A DNA stretch of 64,000 nt from Morococcus cerebrosus (GCF_022749515.1 NZ_CP094242.1:1-64000); one strand, 5' to 3'. Shown: positions 8,917 through 19,322, counted from the stretch's first letter. Translations and numbers: made by a program. Notes: a model not told the origin generated them from the letters alone.

Positions 8917-9588
8917 ATGATTTCCCTGTTCCGCAGCCGCAACGGCTTGCGCTACTACCTTTTTCGCGGCATAGGCCTGAGTATCCTGCTGGTACTTGGC
9001 ATATTCGGCGAGGGCGCATGGCAGGTGTACCACACCGGCTCGCAGCCCCTGCCCGGTCATGTCCGCGCCGATGCCGCCCTCGTGCTCGGCGCCGCTGCAT
9101 GGGACAAACGACCCTCGCCCGTTTTCCGCGAACGCATCAACCACGCCATCACCCTCTACCAAAGCCACCGCGTTGAAAAAATCGTCTTCACCGGCGGCAC
9201 ATCCAAAAAAGGCTACATGACCGAAGCCGAAGTCGGTCGGCGCTACGCCCTCAAGCAAGGCATACCCGCGCACAACATCCTCTTTGAAAACACCTCGCGC
9301 AATACCTACGAAAATATCCGCAACATCCGCCCGATATTGCGCGCCGAGGGCATCGGAAGCATCATCATCGTCAGCGACCCCTACCACCTCGCCCGCGCCC
9401 TCGAAATCGCCTCCGACCTCGACATCGAAGCCTATATCTCCGCCACGCCGACCACGCGGTTCGACCAAAGCAAGGAAAAAAACAAATTCCTGCTTCAAGA
9501 AAGCTACGCCCTCTTCCTCTACCGCATCGGCAAATGGAGCGAAAACTTTTGGGACTGGCTGACAATGAGTAAAACAGAGGACGAATAA
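8917..9588 (+). CDS. YdcF/SanA-family (DUF218) membrane-anchored protein
   Basis: 223 residues. One N-terminal membrane segment (about 15-35) is followed by a DUF218 domain with ADAALVLGAAAW, FTGGTSKKGYMTEAEV, ENTSRNTYEN and IIIVSDPYHLARAL. These are the conserved blocks of the SanA/ElyC/YdcF group, linked to envelope barrier function. It starts 22 bp after the ArsC-family gene and is probably cotranscribed. The substrate of the family is uncertain. Confidence 0.85.
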   Translation: MISLFRSRNGLRYYLFRGIGLSILLVLGIFGEGAWQVYHTGSQPLPGHVRADAALVLGAAAWDKRPSPVFRERINHAITLYQSHRVEKIVFTGGTSKKGYMTEAEVGRRYALKQGIPAHNILFENTSRNTYENIRNIRPILRAEGIGSIIIVSDPYHLARALEIASDLDIEAYISATPTTRFDQSKEKNKFLLQESYALFLYRIGKWSENFWDWLTMSKTEDE

Positions 9589-9598
9589 ATGAAAAAAA

Positions 9599-9641
9599 GA
9601 TCGTCTGAAAACCGTTGAAATTCAGATTTCAGACGACCTCA
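9599..9641 (+). terminator. DUS inverted-repeat terminator
   Basis: AGATCGTCTGAAAA faces TTTCAGACGACCTC directly behind the YdcF-family stop codon. The first arm has a one-base change from the DUS. Confidence 0.65.
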
Positions 9642-9681
9642 AGAAGACTACAATCAGTGTTATTCATAAAGGTTAACCATC

Positions 9682-10218
9682 ATGAAACACATATTTCAAA
9701 CTATCCTGACCGCCGCCTTAATCCCTTTTCTTGCCTCATGCGGCTTCTCAACAGGCAAACACCGTCCAACGGCCAAAACCCACGCTTCTGCCCGAAAAGT
9801 CCAACCCGTCCGCATCAGCAATATCGATCACACCCAAGGTTCGCAAGAGCTGATGTTGCACAGCATGGGCCTTATCGGTACGCCGTACAAATGGGGCGGC
9901 AGCACTACTTCTACCGGTTTTGATTGCAGCGGCATGATTCAATTTGTCTATAAAAACGCCCTCGGTGTCAGCCTGCCGCGCACCGCCCGCGATATGGCGG
10001 CGGCCAGCCGTAAAATCCCCGACAGCCGCCTTAAGGCAGGCGATCTCGTTTTCTTCAACACAGGCGGCGCGAACAAATATTCGCACGTCGGCCTATACAT
10101 CGGCAACGGTGAATTCATCCATGCACCAAGCAGCGGCAAAACCATTAAAACCGAAAAACTTTCCAGCCCGTTTTACGCGAAGAATTATCTAGGCGCGCAT
10201 ACCTTCTTTACCGACTGA
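9682..10218 (+). CDS. NlpC/P60-family lipoprotein endopeptidase
   Basis: 178 residues. Lipoprotein signal with lipobox LASC (Cys20), a basic linker, then an NlpC/P60 cysteine peptidase domain. The catalytic set is visible: Cys82 in FDCSGM, His135 in SHVGLYI and the third polar residue His147 in FIHAPS. Such Spr/NlpC enzymes cut murein cross-links or peptide stems from the outer-membrane side. RBS AAAGGTTAACC lies before the ATG. It stands alone between a DUS hairpin and an IS-derived repeat. Confidence 0.93.
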   Translation: MKHIFQTILTAALIPFLASCGFSTGKHRPTAKTHASARKVQPVRISNIDHTQGSQELMLHSMGLIGTPYKWGGSTTSTGFDCSGMIQFVYKNALGVSLPRTARDMAAASRKIPDSRLKAGDLVFFNTGGANKYSHVGLYIGNGEFIHAPSSGKTIKTEKLSSPFYAKNYLGAHTFFTD

Positions 10219-10600
10219 AAAACAGCAAACCAGCAATCGGTATAAAGATCCGTTTGGTTTTTGATACGGTGAGACCTTTGCAAAAATAGTCTGTTAACAA
10301 AATTTGACGCATAAAAATGTGCTAAAAAATTTTCAATTGGCTAAAACCTTTTTGATATTGAGAAACAAAGTAGAAGCAATCAGGGAGGTTCTTCATTTTG
10401 AAAATGGTATTGAGCATAAAATTTTAATAACTCATGTTATTGCAAAGATCTCACGGTATCTATTATCTCGGTCATTCCCGCGTACGAATGATGAACTAAG
10501 CAGTCGGCTATATCGTCAATCCAAATCGGAAATGCTGATAAAAAAGGTCGTCTGAAACCAGATTTACGGTTTCAGACGACCTTTGTCTGTTTAAAAAAGA
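10219..10600. other. Intergenic region with MITE-like element and DUS hairpin
   Basis: No gene seen. The MITE-like repeat is at 10271-10452. A degenerate dRS3 (ATTCCCGCGTACGAAT) starts near 10473. A DUS inverted pair at 10543-10584 terminates the outer-membrane protein gene on the minus strand. Confidence 0.7.
10271..10452. mobile_element. MITE-like element with IS1106-type ends
   Basis: 182 bp bounded by GAGACCTTTGCAA and its near-perfect complement TTGCAAAGATCTC, the same termini as the complete IS at 53293-54522. It is flanked by ACGGT on both sides (10266-10270 and 10453-10457), a likely 5-bp target duplication. The interior is AT-rich and non-coding, so it would need a transposase in trans. 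Confidence 0.75.
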
Positions 10601-11137
10601 TTATTTGAAGCGGTAGCCGACAGTAGCCATGTAGCTGTTGTTGTGGACTTTCAAATTGTCTTTTTTATAACGGGTTTGCTCCCATTCGGCGCCGACTTCG
10701 ACATTCGGTGCAACGGCGTATTTCGCGCCCACGCCGTAGCCGAGGCCGTTCATATTGTTGCGTTTCGCGCCCAAATTGTCGAAGCGGCCGTAGTGGTAGC
10801 CGACCTTACCGTAAGCCAGCGCATTGTCGGTCAGGCGGTAGCCTTGGACGTAGGAAACGTTGGCATCGACTTTTTGTTTCGCATTGCCCGCGATTTTGCG
10901 GTGCAGCGGTTTGACACCGGCTTCAACGCCGCCAATCCAGTTGCTTTGTCCGAATTGTGTGTTGTAGCTGCCGCGTACGGCAACGTCGCCTTTGGTTTTT
11001 TCGTTCAGATTGACATTGCGCACATCACTTTTGGTTGCGCCCGCGCCGACTTCCAAGCCTGCGCCGGTAAAAGAACCGTCAGCGAAAGTGATGGCGGAAG
11101 CGGTAGCCAATAAAACAGTCAGTAAGGTTTTTTTCAT
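10601..11137 (-). CDS. Small outer-membrane beta-barrel protein (opacity/NspA type)
   Basis: 178 residues with signal peptide cut after ...ITFA. The mature part is rich in alternating aromatic/hydrophobic strands (VAVRGSYNTQF, GLGYGVGAKYAV, NSYMATVGYRFK), as in eight-strand barrels of the Opa/NspA porin group. It ends YRFK; the aromatic residue near the C-terminus fits the barrel-assembly signal. No phase-variable pentamer repeats like those of true opa genes are present. The exact family is unsure. Confidence 0.75.
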   Translation of the reverse strand: MKKTLLTVLLATASAITFADGSFTGAGLEVGAGATKSDVRNVNLNEKTKGDVAVRGSYNTQFGQSNWIGGVEAGVKPLHRKIAGNAKQKVDANVSYVQGYRLTDNALAYGKVGYHYGRFDNLGAKRNNMNGLGYGVGAKYAVAPNVEVGAEWEQTRYKKDNLKVHNNSYMATVGYRFK

Positions 11138-11548
11138 GATAATGCTCCTTCACGGATAAACAGGAAGCGTGTTTCTGCTTCCGACGAATCCAGTATCGGA
11201 TGCTTGCGGATGAGCCGCAACCGCCTTTGCCGAGGCGTTACCCATCTTCTCAAGTGCTTAACGTTTGTAATTCATTGAAACGGCTGAATTTGTATCGCCA
11301 GAAATGTCGAGGTGTGCGATTTATAATTTGCGTAAAGTGCGATGAAAAGTATGAAGATTTATGAACCTTGCTGTGTGAAGAGAGGTGCGTTTGGCAGCGG
11401 AGGCGGAGTGCGGGAAAAATGATAAAGGCTTAAATGGCAGTTTACATTGGTCGGTGTGGCTTTATTGCCATAAGCGCGACAAAGGTCGTCTGAAAACCGG
11501 GTTTTTTGGGGTTTTCAGACGACCTTTGTTTTGCCTGAAATTGGGTGT
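11138..11548. other. Intergenic region between outer-membrane protein gene and pilU
   Basis: No convincing gene. The left part should carry the minus-strand promoter of the outer-membrane protein gene. A DUS inverted pair at 11481-11528 ends the pilTU unit. Confidence 0.6.
11481..11528 (-). terminator. DUS inverted-repeat terminator of pilU
   Basis: AAAGGTCGTCTGAAAA and its complement flank a G/T-rich loop about 20 bp behind the pilU stop. Confidence 0.7.
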
Positions 11549-12781
11549 TTACGAAATCAGGTTCAAATCGCTGATGCGGTCGTAGAGGCGGTCGGGGTCG
11601 TTGCCTTCTTCGTGCATTTGGATGCGTAGGCGCAGGTCGTTGGTGGAAACGGCTTGACGCAGGGCTTCGTCGTATTCGATTTGACCTTGGATGTAGAGTT
11701 CGAACAGGTGTTGGTCGAAGGTCTGCATGCCGTCTGTGCCGGAGCGCATCATGAGTTCACGGATTTCCATGAGTTCGCCTTTGAAAATCAAATCCTGCAT
11801 GGCGGGCGTGTTGAGCAGCAGGTCGACGACGGCGGTACGCTGGCTGCGGTTTTTCTTGATGGCGAGGCGTTGGCCGATGATGCCGGTCAGGTTGAGTGCC
11901 AAATCCATGAGGACTTGTTTGCGTCGGTCTTCTTGGTAGAAGTTGATGATACGCTCGATGGTTTGGGCGGCGGTGTTGGCGTGGATGGTGAAGACGCACA
12001 AGTGGCCGGTTTGGGCAAGCTGGAGGGCGTATTCCATACTGGCTTCGCTGCGCACCTCGCCGATACAGACGACGTCGGGTGCTTGACGCATCGCGCTTTG
12101 GACGGCGATTTTCCAGTCGTTGGTGTCGATGCCGACTTCGCGCTGGGTGAAGATGCTGCGGCGGGGTTTGTAGATGAATTCGATCGGGTCTTCGATGGTG
12201 ACGATGTGGCCGGGCATTTTGTGGTTGCGGTAGTCGAGCATGGATGCCATGGTGGTCGATTTACCGGAACCGGTCGGGCCGGCAAGGATCAGCAGGCCGC
12301 GCGGGGAAAGGGAGAGGTCTTTGAGTTTGGCGGGCAGGCCGAGACTCTCCATTTCGGGGATTTCTTGGTTGATGCGGCGCAAGACCATGCCGACGCGGCC
12401 TTGTTCGTGGTAGGCGTTGACACGGTAACGGGTGTCGCTGCGGGATTGGACGGAGTAGTTGAGTTCCCATTCGCGGTTGAAGGTCTCAAGCTGCTCGGGG
12501 TTCATGGTGGATTCGACGATGGCGGCTGTGTCTTCGCCGGTCAGGGCTTTGTGCGGGACGGGGGTCAGGGTGCCGCTGACTTTGACGGCAGGCGGGAAAC
12601 CTGCGCTGATGAAGATGTCAGATGCGCCGCGTTTTTCTGCTTCAACGCACATGCGGTCGAGCAGGGGATGGAGGTGTGTGCCGATTTCGGCGGGGGTGGG
12701 AATATGCGGCGGTTGGTTTTTTTGCGAATAGGCTTGCACCATTTCGCTGAGTAAGTCGTGTAAAGGGGTTGTTTCGCTCAT
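11549..12781 (-). CDS. pilU: Type IV pilus retraction ATPase paralog PilU
   Basis: Cytoplasmic hexameric ATPase that assists PilT in pilus retraction. 410 residues, longer than PilT by an N-terminal extension of about 45. Walker A is GPTGSGKST (168-176), with the Asp box in GHIVTIEDPIEF and Walker B/His boxes in VVCIGEVRSEASM and GHLCVFTIHANTA. It follows pilT, 169 bp downstream, with a DUS inverted pair between (12861-12921), so transcription may be partly uncoupled. Retraction drives DNA uptake and twitching, consistent with the DUS-rich genome. Confidence 0.95.
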   Translation of the reverse strand: MSETTPLHDLLSEMVQAYSQKNQPPHIPTPAEIGTHLHPLLDRMCVEAEKRGASDIFISAGFPPAVKVSGTLTPVPHKALTGEDTAAIVESTMNPEQLETFNREWELNYSVQSRSDTRYRVNAYHEQGRVGMVLRRINQEIPEMESLGLPAKLKDLSLSPRGLLILAGPTGSGKSTTMASMLDYRNHKMPGHIVTIEDPIEFIYKPRRSIFTQREVGIDTNDWKIAVQSAMRQAPDVVCIGEVRSEASMEYALQLAQTGHLCVFTIHANTAAQTIERIINFYQEDRRKQVLMDLALNLTGIIGQRLAIKKNRSQRTAVVDLLLNTPAMQDLIFKGELMEIRELMMRSGTDGMQTFDQHLFELYIQGQIEYDEALRQAVSTNDLRLRIQMHEEGNDPDRLYDRISDLNLIS

Positions 12782-12860
12782 TTTGTGTACTCTTTATCAG
12801 TAAGTGAATATTGAGACCGGCGGGCGGTTTGTTTGTTATTGGGTGTTGCCTGCCTTGCGG

Positions 12861-12921
12861 AGGTCGTCTGAAAACGGGAAACGGGTTTCCCCGTTGTGTA
12901 AACTGCGTTTTCAGACGACCT
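12861..12921. terminator. DUS inverted pair between pilT and pilU
   Basis: GAGGTCGTCTGAAAAC and the complement GTTTTCAGACGACCTG face each other around a GC-rich loop. It may attenuate read-through from pilT into pilU. Confidence 0.55.
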
Positions 12922-12950
12922 GGTCTGTTCCCGATAATGGAATGTGTTTA

Positions 12951-13997
12951 TCAGACGATGGTCATGCTGTCGCTGTTTTGCGCTTTGCTGCGGGCTACGT
13001 CGGGGCTGATGGTACCTTGGCGGACGAGGGTTTGCAGCGCCTGGTCGAGGGTTTGCATGCCGTGTGATTGACCGGTTTGCAGCGCGGAGTTGATTTGGGC
13101 GATTTTGTTTTCGCGGATCAGGTTGCGCACTGCGGGGGTGGAAATGAGGATTTCGTGTGCAGCGACACGGCCGTTGCCGTCGCGGGTTTTCAGCAGGGTT
13201 TGCGAAATAACCGCGCGCAGGGATTCGGACAGCATCGAACGCACCATCTCTTTTTCGCCGGCAGGGAATACGTCGACGATACGGTCCACGGTTTTGGCGG
13301 CGCCAGTGGTGTGCAGCGTGCCGAATACCAAGTGGCCGGTTTCGGCGGCAGTCAGCGCGAGGCCGATGGTTTCGGGGTCGCGCATCTCACCCACGAGGAT
13401 CACGTCGGGGTCTTCACGCAATGCGGAACGCAGGGCGTTGGCGAAGCTGTGGGTGTGTTGGTGCAGCTCGCGCTGGTTGACGAGGGCTTTTTTACTTTGG
13501 TGGACGAACTCGATCGGGTCTTCGATGGTGAGGATGTGTGCGGGTTGGGTTTCGTTGATGTAGTTGATCATCGCCGCCAGCGTGGTGGATTTACCGGAAC
13601 CGGTCGGGCCGGTTACCAATACCAAGCCGCGCGGGTTGTCGGCGATTTTTTGGAAAATACGCGGGGCGCGCAGGTCTTCCAGCGTCAATACGGCGCTCGG
13701 AATGGTACGGAAGACGGCGGCAGGGCCGCGGTTGGAGGTAAATGCGTTGACACGGAAGCGGGCGACGTTGGGCAGCTCGAAGGAGAAGTCCACTTCCAAA
13801 TCTTGTTGGAACAGTTTGCGCTGGTGGTCGTTCATGACCGAAGTAACCATGTTGCCGACTTCTTCGGCGGACATTTCGGGCAGGTTGATGCGGCGGATGT
13901 CGCCGTGAACGCGGATCATGGGGGACATTCCGGCGCTTAAGTGAAGGTCGGAAGCTTTGTTTTTAACGCCGAAAGCGAGTAAGTCGGTAATCTGCAT
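12951..13997 (-). CDS. pilT: Type IV pilus retraction ATPase PilT
   Basis: Hexameric motor that depolymerises type IV pili, needed for twitching and transformation. 348 residues, standard length. An N-terminal PAS-like domain (1-100) is followed by the RecA-like domain with Walker A GPTGSGKST (130-138), the Asp box HILTIEDPIEFVH, Walker B VILVGEMRDPETI and the His box GHLVFGTLHTTGA. The conserved C-terminal AIRNLIRE-type region is present as AVRNLIRENK. Divergent from yggS, as in other neisseriae. Confidence 0.97.
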   Translation of the reverse strand: MQITDLLAFGVKNKASDLHLSAGMSPMIRVHGDIRRINLPEMSAEEVGNMVTSVMNDHQRKLFQQDLEVDFSFELPNVARFRVNAFTSNRGPAAVFRTIPSAVLTLEDLRAPRIFQKIADNPRGLVLVTGPTGSGKSTTLAAMINYINETQPAHILTIEDPIEFVHQSKKALVNQRELHQHTHSFANALRSALREDPDVILVGEMRDPETIGLALTAAETGHLVFGTLHTTGAAKTVDRIVDVFPAGEKEMVRSMLSESLRAVISQTLLKTRDGNGRVAAHEILISTPAVRNLIRENKIAQINSALQTGQSHGMQTLDQALQTLVRQGTISPDVARSKAQNSDSMTIV

Positions 13998-14176
13998 AAT
14001 GTGGCCTTGTTTTAGTTTAGAATAATGAGGCGGAACCCGATTTAAAATGCGGATGCGGAATGCCGGGCATTTCCCTGTTCAGGTTCCGATAAATTGTATT
14101 ATTTTAAATACATAAACCGTTCAGACCAAGTAAAATTTTCAAAATCGCTGTAATTGATGTAATAAAGGAAGAAATC
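13998..14176. promoter_or_regulatory. Divergent promoter region pilT / yggS
   Basis: 179 bp between two divergent starts. The AT-rich core at about 14090-14160 is where both promoters should lie. AAAGGAAGAAATC precedes the yggS ATG as a good ribosome site. No operator was recognised. Confidence 0.5.
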
Positions 14177-14884
14177 ATGTCGGTATTGCAACAAAATTAT
14201 GCGGAGGTGTGCCGCCGCATTGCCGAAGCCGAGCAAAAGGCGGGCAGACAGGCGGGTGAAGTGTGTCTGATTGCCGTCAGCAAAACCTTCCCTTCAGACG
14301 ACATCCGCGAGGTATATGCCGCAGGGCAGCGCGATTTCGGTGAGAACTATATTCAGGAGTGGTACGAAAAAACGGAAACGCTCGCAGATTTGCCCGACAT
14401 CGTTTGGCACGTCATCGGCGATGTGCAGTCGAACAAGACCAAATTTGTCGCCGAACGCGCGCATTGGGTGCATACGATAGGTCGTCTGAAAACCGCCCGC
14501 CGCTTGAGCGAACAGCGTCCGTCCGAAATGCCGCCTTTGCAGGTGTGCATCGAAGTCAATATCGCGGGCGAGGAGGCGAAACACGGCGTTGCGCCCGATG
14601 AGGCGGTCGCGCTGGCGGTGGAAGTGGCGAAGTTGCCGAATGTGGTTGTACGCGGATTGATGTGTGTCGCCAAAGCCGACAGCGATGATGAAGCATTGCG
14701 CGTTCAGTTCCAAACCATGCAGAAACTGCTTGCCGGCCTGAACGCGGCGGGTGTCCACGCGGATGTATTGTCTATGGGCATGTCCGGCGATATGCCTGTG
14801 GCGGTCGCGTGCGGCGCAACGCATGTGCGTATCGGCAGCGCGATTTTCGGCAGGCGGGAGCAAAAAGGGAAAGATGGTCAATGA
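14177..14884 (+). CDS. PLP homeostasis protein YggS/PROSC family
   Basis: 235 residues. A single-domain alanine-racemase-like barrel that binds pyridoxal phosphate and balances B6 and amino/keto-acid pools; no catalytic activity is needed. The PLP lysine is Lys36 in LIAVSKTFP, and the phosphate-binding end is SMGMSGD followed by VRIGSAIFG. A DUS read in frame gives PSDDIRE, and a second gives GRLKTAR. First gene of a cluster with a lipoprotein, proC and yggT, as in many proteobacteria. Confidence 0.94.
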   Translation: MSVLQQNYAEVCRRIAEAEQKAGRQAGEVCLIAVSKTFPSDDIREVYAAGQRDFGENYIQEWYEKTETLADLPDIVWHVIGDVQSNKTKFVAERAHWVHTIGRLKTARRLSEQRPSEMPPLQVCIEVNIAGEEAKHGVAPDEAVALAVEVAKLPNVVVRGLMCVAKADSDDEALRVQFQTMQKLLAGLNAAGVHADVLSMGMSGDMPVAVACGATHVRIGSAIFGRREQKGKDGQ

Positions 14885-15276
14885 AACAGATTATCTCGGT
14901 CTTTTTGCTGGGTTTGACCTTAACGGGTTGTCGGTTGATGGGCTGGTATCAATGTGAGTCCTTATCGGGCTGGTGTAAGCCCAAAAAGCCGGCAGCAATA
15001 GATTTTTGGGAAATTAAAGGCGAGCCGCCGCCTTCTATCGAGGATTTCCGCGGAACACGTTTGGCAGACGGGAGTTATTCTGTTGACGATAATGCTTACC
15101 GTACCGCAGCTAATGATTATTTCATGAGGAAAATCAAAAAGTTTGAAGCTTGCGGACTGGATTGGCACACCCGCGATAAACGCCCTTTGGCGGAAACTTT
15201 CAAACAAGAAGGATTGGATTGTTTGGAAAAACAGGGTTTATACCGAACATCGTTGCCCGAAAGCGTCCGTTGGTAA
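14881..15276 (+). CDS. Small lipoprotein of unknown function
   Basis: 131 residues. The ATG overlaps the yggS TGA (ATGA), so it is coupled. Lipobox LTGC (Cys17) follows a short hydrophobic signal. The mature part has five more cysteines, including CESLSGWC, and a central IEDFRGTRLADGSY segment. No family recognised. A DUS pair follows at 15278-15330. Confidence 0.8.
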   Translation: MKQIISVFLLGLTLTGCRLMGWYQCESLSGWCKPKKPAAIDFWEIKGEPPPSIEDFRGTRLADGSYSVDDNAYRTAANDYFMRKIKKFEACGLDWHTRDKRPLAETFKQEGLDCLEKQGLYRTSLPESVRW

Positions 15277-15277
15277 A

Positions 15278-15330
15278 AAGGTCGTCTGAAATTTTTCCGG
15301 TTGGGTGGAAACGGCATTTCAGACGACCTC
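15278..15330 (+). terminator. DUS inverted-repeat terminator behind yggS unit
   Basis: AAAGGTCGTCTGAAAT and the complement ATTTCAGACGACCTC surround a GC-rich loop, immediately after the lipoprotein stop. Confidence 0.65.
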
Positions 15331-15366
15331 AGCAAATGTATCTCATTTAAAAAATTAAGGAAATTT

Positions 15367-16164
15367 ATGAACATCTACTTTTTAGGCGGCGGCAATATGG
15401 CAGCTGCCATTGCGGGCGGATTGGTCAAGCAGGGCGGATACCGCATCCACATCGCCAACCGCGGCGCGGAAAAACGCGAGCGTTTGGCAAAGGAATTGAA
15501 TGTCGAAGTTTCCGAATCCCTGCCCGAACTGCTTTCAGACGACGTTTTGATTCTTGCCGTCAAGCCGCAGGACATGGAAGCCGCGTGCCGCAACGTTCGT
15601 GTCAACGGCGCATTGGTGCTATCCGTCGCTGCCGGTTTGTCTATTGATACCCTCAGCCGCTACCTTGGCGGAACGCGCCGCATCGTCCGTACCATGCCCA
15701 ATACGCCGGGAAAAATCGGTTTGGGCGTATCCGGTATGTTTGCCGAATCGGAAGTGTCCGAAGCCGACCGTGCCGCCGCCGACCGGATTATGCGTTCCGT
15801 CGGTTTAACCGTTTGGTTGGATGAAGAAGACAAGTTGCACAACATTACCGGCATCAGCGGCAGCGGCCCCGCCTACGTCTTTTACCTGCTTAGCGCGCTG
15901 CAAGCCGCCGCTCAGGCGCAAGGGTTCAGCGAAGAAGATGCCCGCGCCCTCAGTCTCGCCACGTTTAAAGGTGCAGTCGCCTTGGCAGAGCAAAGCGGCG
16001 AAGACTTCGCGCAATTGCAGCAAAACGTTACTTCCAAAGGCGGAACCACCCATGAAGCCATCGAAACGTTCAAATCATGCCACGTTACCGAAGCCATTGC
16101 CCAAGGCGTTGAAGCCTGCGTCAAGCGTTCGCAGGAAATGGCACAACAATATAAGGTCGTCTGA
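15367..16164 (+). CDS. proC: Pyrroline-5-carboxylate reductase
   Basis: Last step of proline synthesis, NAD(P)H reduction of pyrroline-5-carboxylate. 265 residues. Rossmann motif FLGGGNMAAAI at the N-terminus, RTMPNTPGKIG-type substrate block, and the C-terminal helical dimer domain with GISGSGPAYVF and VTSKGGTTHEAI. The ATG at 15367 is chosen over an upstream in-frame ATG because TTAAGGAAATTT precedes it and the Rossmann fold then starts at residue 1. The stop codon TGA and the last two Val codons are supplied by a DUS (GTC GTC TGA). Confidence 0.96.
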   Translation: MNIYFLGGGNMAAAIAGGLVKQGGYRIHIANRGAEKRERLAKELNVEVSESLPELLSDDVLILAVKPQDMEAACRNVRVNGALVLSVAAGLSIDTLSRYLGGTRRIVRTMPNTPGKIGLGVSGMFAESEVSEADRAAADRIMRSVGLTVWLDEEDKLHNITGISGSGPAYVFYLLSALQAAAQAQGFSEEDARALSLATFKGAVALAEQSGEDFAQLQQNVTSKGGTTHEAIETFKSCHVTEAIAQGVEACVKRSQEMAQQYKVV

Positions 16165-16166
16165 AA

Positions 16167-16721
16167 ATGCGCGGAGATTTATTGATATTGCTTGCCGACG
16201 GCATCGTTATCCTGTGTTTGGCACGCCTCTTCCTGCAAGCGGCGGGATTGAGTGAAAATCATGCGCTCTTGGCGTTCAGCAAGCGATCAACCGATTGGCT
16301 GGTCAACCCGCTGCATAAAATTCTGCCGGTTAAAAAATACGACCCCGCCTGCCTGTTGTCAGGACTGTTGTTATATTACATCGCATTCACCTTCATCACT
16401 TTAGTAGCGCAGCCTACCGCATTCAGCGCAAAAATCATCATCGCCAATTTTATACTGGCAGTATTGAATACGATTAAATCAGCGGCTTATGTGTTGTTGA
16501 TAGGGTTGTTTATCCGCATGGCGCTCAGTATTAAAGATCCCTATTCCCAACTTTCCGTCGCGCTGGAAAGGATATATCGCCCCATACTTTCTCCCGTACA
16601 GTTCTTAAAGTACGGACGCTACGATTTTTCAGGTAGTATATTGGCATTATTACTGTGGATCTGGTTAAGCAGTCTATCGCCCCAAATTACTCGCCAAATT
16701 AACTTGTGGCTACTGCAATAG
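16167..16721 (+). CDS. YggT-family integral membrane protein
   Basis: 184 residues with two YggT repeats, each with paired hydrophobic helices (about 1-25, 60-85, 90-120, 155-180). It starts two bases after the proC stop, the usual proC-yggT order. Family members are implicated in osmotic tolerance and membrane organisation; the biochemical role is unknown. Confidence 0.88.
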   Translation: MRGDLLILLADGIVILCLARLFLQAAGLSENHALLAFSKRSTDWLVNPLHKILPVKKYDPACLLSGLLLYYIAFTFITLVAQPTAFSAKIIIANFILAVLNTIKSAAYVLLIGLFIRMALSIKDPYSQLSVALERIYRPILSPVQFLKYGRYDFSGSILALLLWIWLSSLSPQITRQINLWLLQ

Positions 16722-16914
16722 ACAGCGAGTTCATTAAGAATTTGCAGTATGACGTAAGCAAAATGCAAAAAAGTGAAAATCAAAAACACGACTGTGAAAA
16801 CATGGTATCATGCCGCCATTTCCAAACGGGCTTGAGAAAAGAAGTCCTAAGAAATCAATAAAATAAACCACTTGAGTAGCATTTTGTTTCCCGCAATAGA
16901 TTGAAAGAAAAATT

Positions 16915-17331
16915 ATGGCAAAGCTGACAGAACAAGACATTTTGAATTGGGACGGCCCGGAAGAAGACTACATGAATAGTGACCAGTTGGCATTCTTCCG
17001 CGAACTGCTGGTAAAAATGCAAGACGAACTGATTGAAAACGCATCTGCCACCACCGGCCACCTGCAAGAACACGAATCGGCTCCCGATCCTGCCGACCGC
17101 GCTACTCAAGAAGAAGAGTACGCGCTGGAACTACGCACCCGCGACCGTGAGCGCAAACTTCTAGGTAAAGTACAAGCAACCATCCGCAGTATCGACGAAG
17201 GCGATTATGGCTTCTGCGCGGATACCGGCGAGCCCATCGGCCTCAAACGCCTCCTTGCCCGCCCGACTGCGACACTTTCCGTGGAAGCACAAGAACGTCG
17301 CGAACGCATGAAAAAACAGTTTGCCGACTAA
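16915..17331 (+). CDS. dksA: RNA polymerase-binding transcription factor DksA
   Basis: Binds the RNA polymerase secondary channel and, with ppGpp, represses rRNA promoters. 138 residues. The coiled-coil tip has the acidic pair Asp58/Asp61 and Ala63 in DPADRATQEEE. The zinc-finger region keeps only one of four cysteines (Cys101); the others are Thr104, Ser122 and Ala125. So it is probably a zinc-independent DksA, like the Cys-poor paralogs of Pseudomonas. It lies directly upstream of the rRNA operon it would control. A DUS hairpin terminator follows. Confidence 0.93.
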   Translation: MAKLTEQDILNWDGPEEDYMNSDQLAFFRELLVKMQDELIENASATTGHLQEHESAPDPADRATQEEEYALELRTRDRERKLLGKVQATIRSIDEGDYGFCADTGEPIGLKRLLARPTATLSVEAQERRERMKKQFAD

Positions 17332-17374
17332 GTATAACGAAATCGGCTAATTGAATTAGACAGTAAGAAAATGA

Positions 17375-17408
17375 AAAGGTCGTCTGAAAGGGATTTCAGA
17401 CGACCTTT
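17375..17408 (+). terminator. DUS inverted-repeat terminator of dksA
   Basis: AAAAGGTCGTCTGAAA and its complement with a 4-bp loop, 44 bp behind dksA. Confidence 0.75.
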
Positions 17409-17606
17409 GCTGTTTTTGATTTGAAATAAAAGTCTTTGTATTTCAGGTTGTTGTTAGGTTTTTTGGAATTTTTTGCGGTTTTGGGGGTTGACGGTTTTTG
17501 AGGGGAGGGGTATAGTTCGGTTCTTCGCTGCTTTGGCGGTGATTGAACGAACAGATAAGTATATCACAGTTGGTCTGATTTTTCGAGGTTTTAAGAAAAG
17601 TTTTGA

Positions 17607-17634
17607 TTGACAACGAGATGAAATGCTTTATAAT
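17607..17634 (+). promoter_or_regulatory. rRNA operon promoter
   Basis: Consensus -35 TTGACA at 17607-17612 and -10 TATAAT at 17629-17634 with a 16-bp spacer. boxA begins 8 bp further on. Confidence 0.85.
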
Positions 17635-17777
17635 TCGTTTTTGCTCTTTAACAAAACAGATTACCGATAAGTGTGAGTGCGACAGCCTCACACTGTTTGA
17701 AAGACAGACAAGATGATGTTTTAGACATTGTCCTGTTGGTTTCTTTGAAGCAGACCAGAAGTTAAAAAGTTAGAGAT

Positions 17778-19322
<1,545 letters not shown>

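Larger units (their letters stand above)
17332..17777. promoter_or_regulatory. rRNA leader region
   Basis: No gene. It holds the dksA terminator (17375-17408), the rRNA promoter (17607-17634), a boxA antitermination site TGCTCTTTAACA at 17642-17653, and the 5' arm of the 16S processing stem (17661-17689), which pairs with 19332-19360. Confidence 0.8.

Noticed and set aside
17443-17691. 82-codon minus-strand frame upstream of 16S
   Set aside because: It overlaps the rRNA promoter, boxA and processing stem; composition is non-coding.
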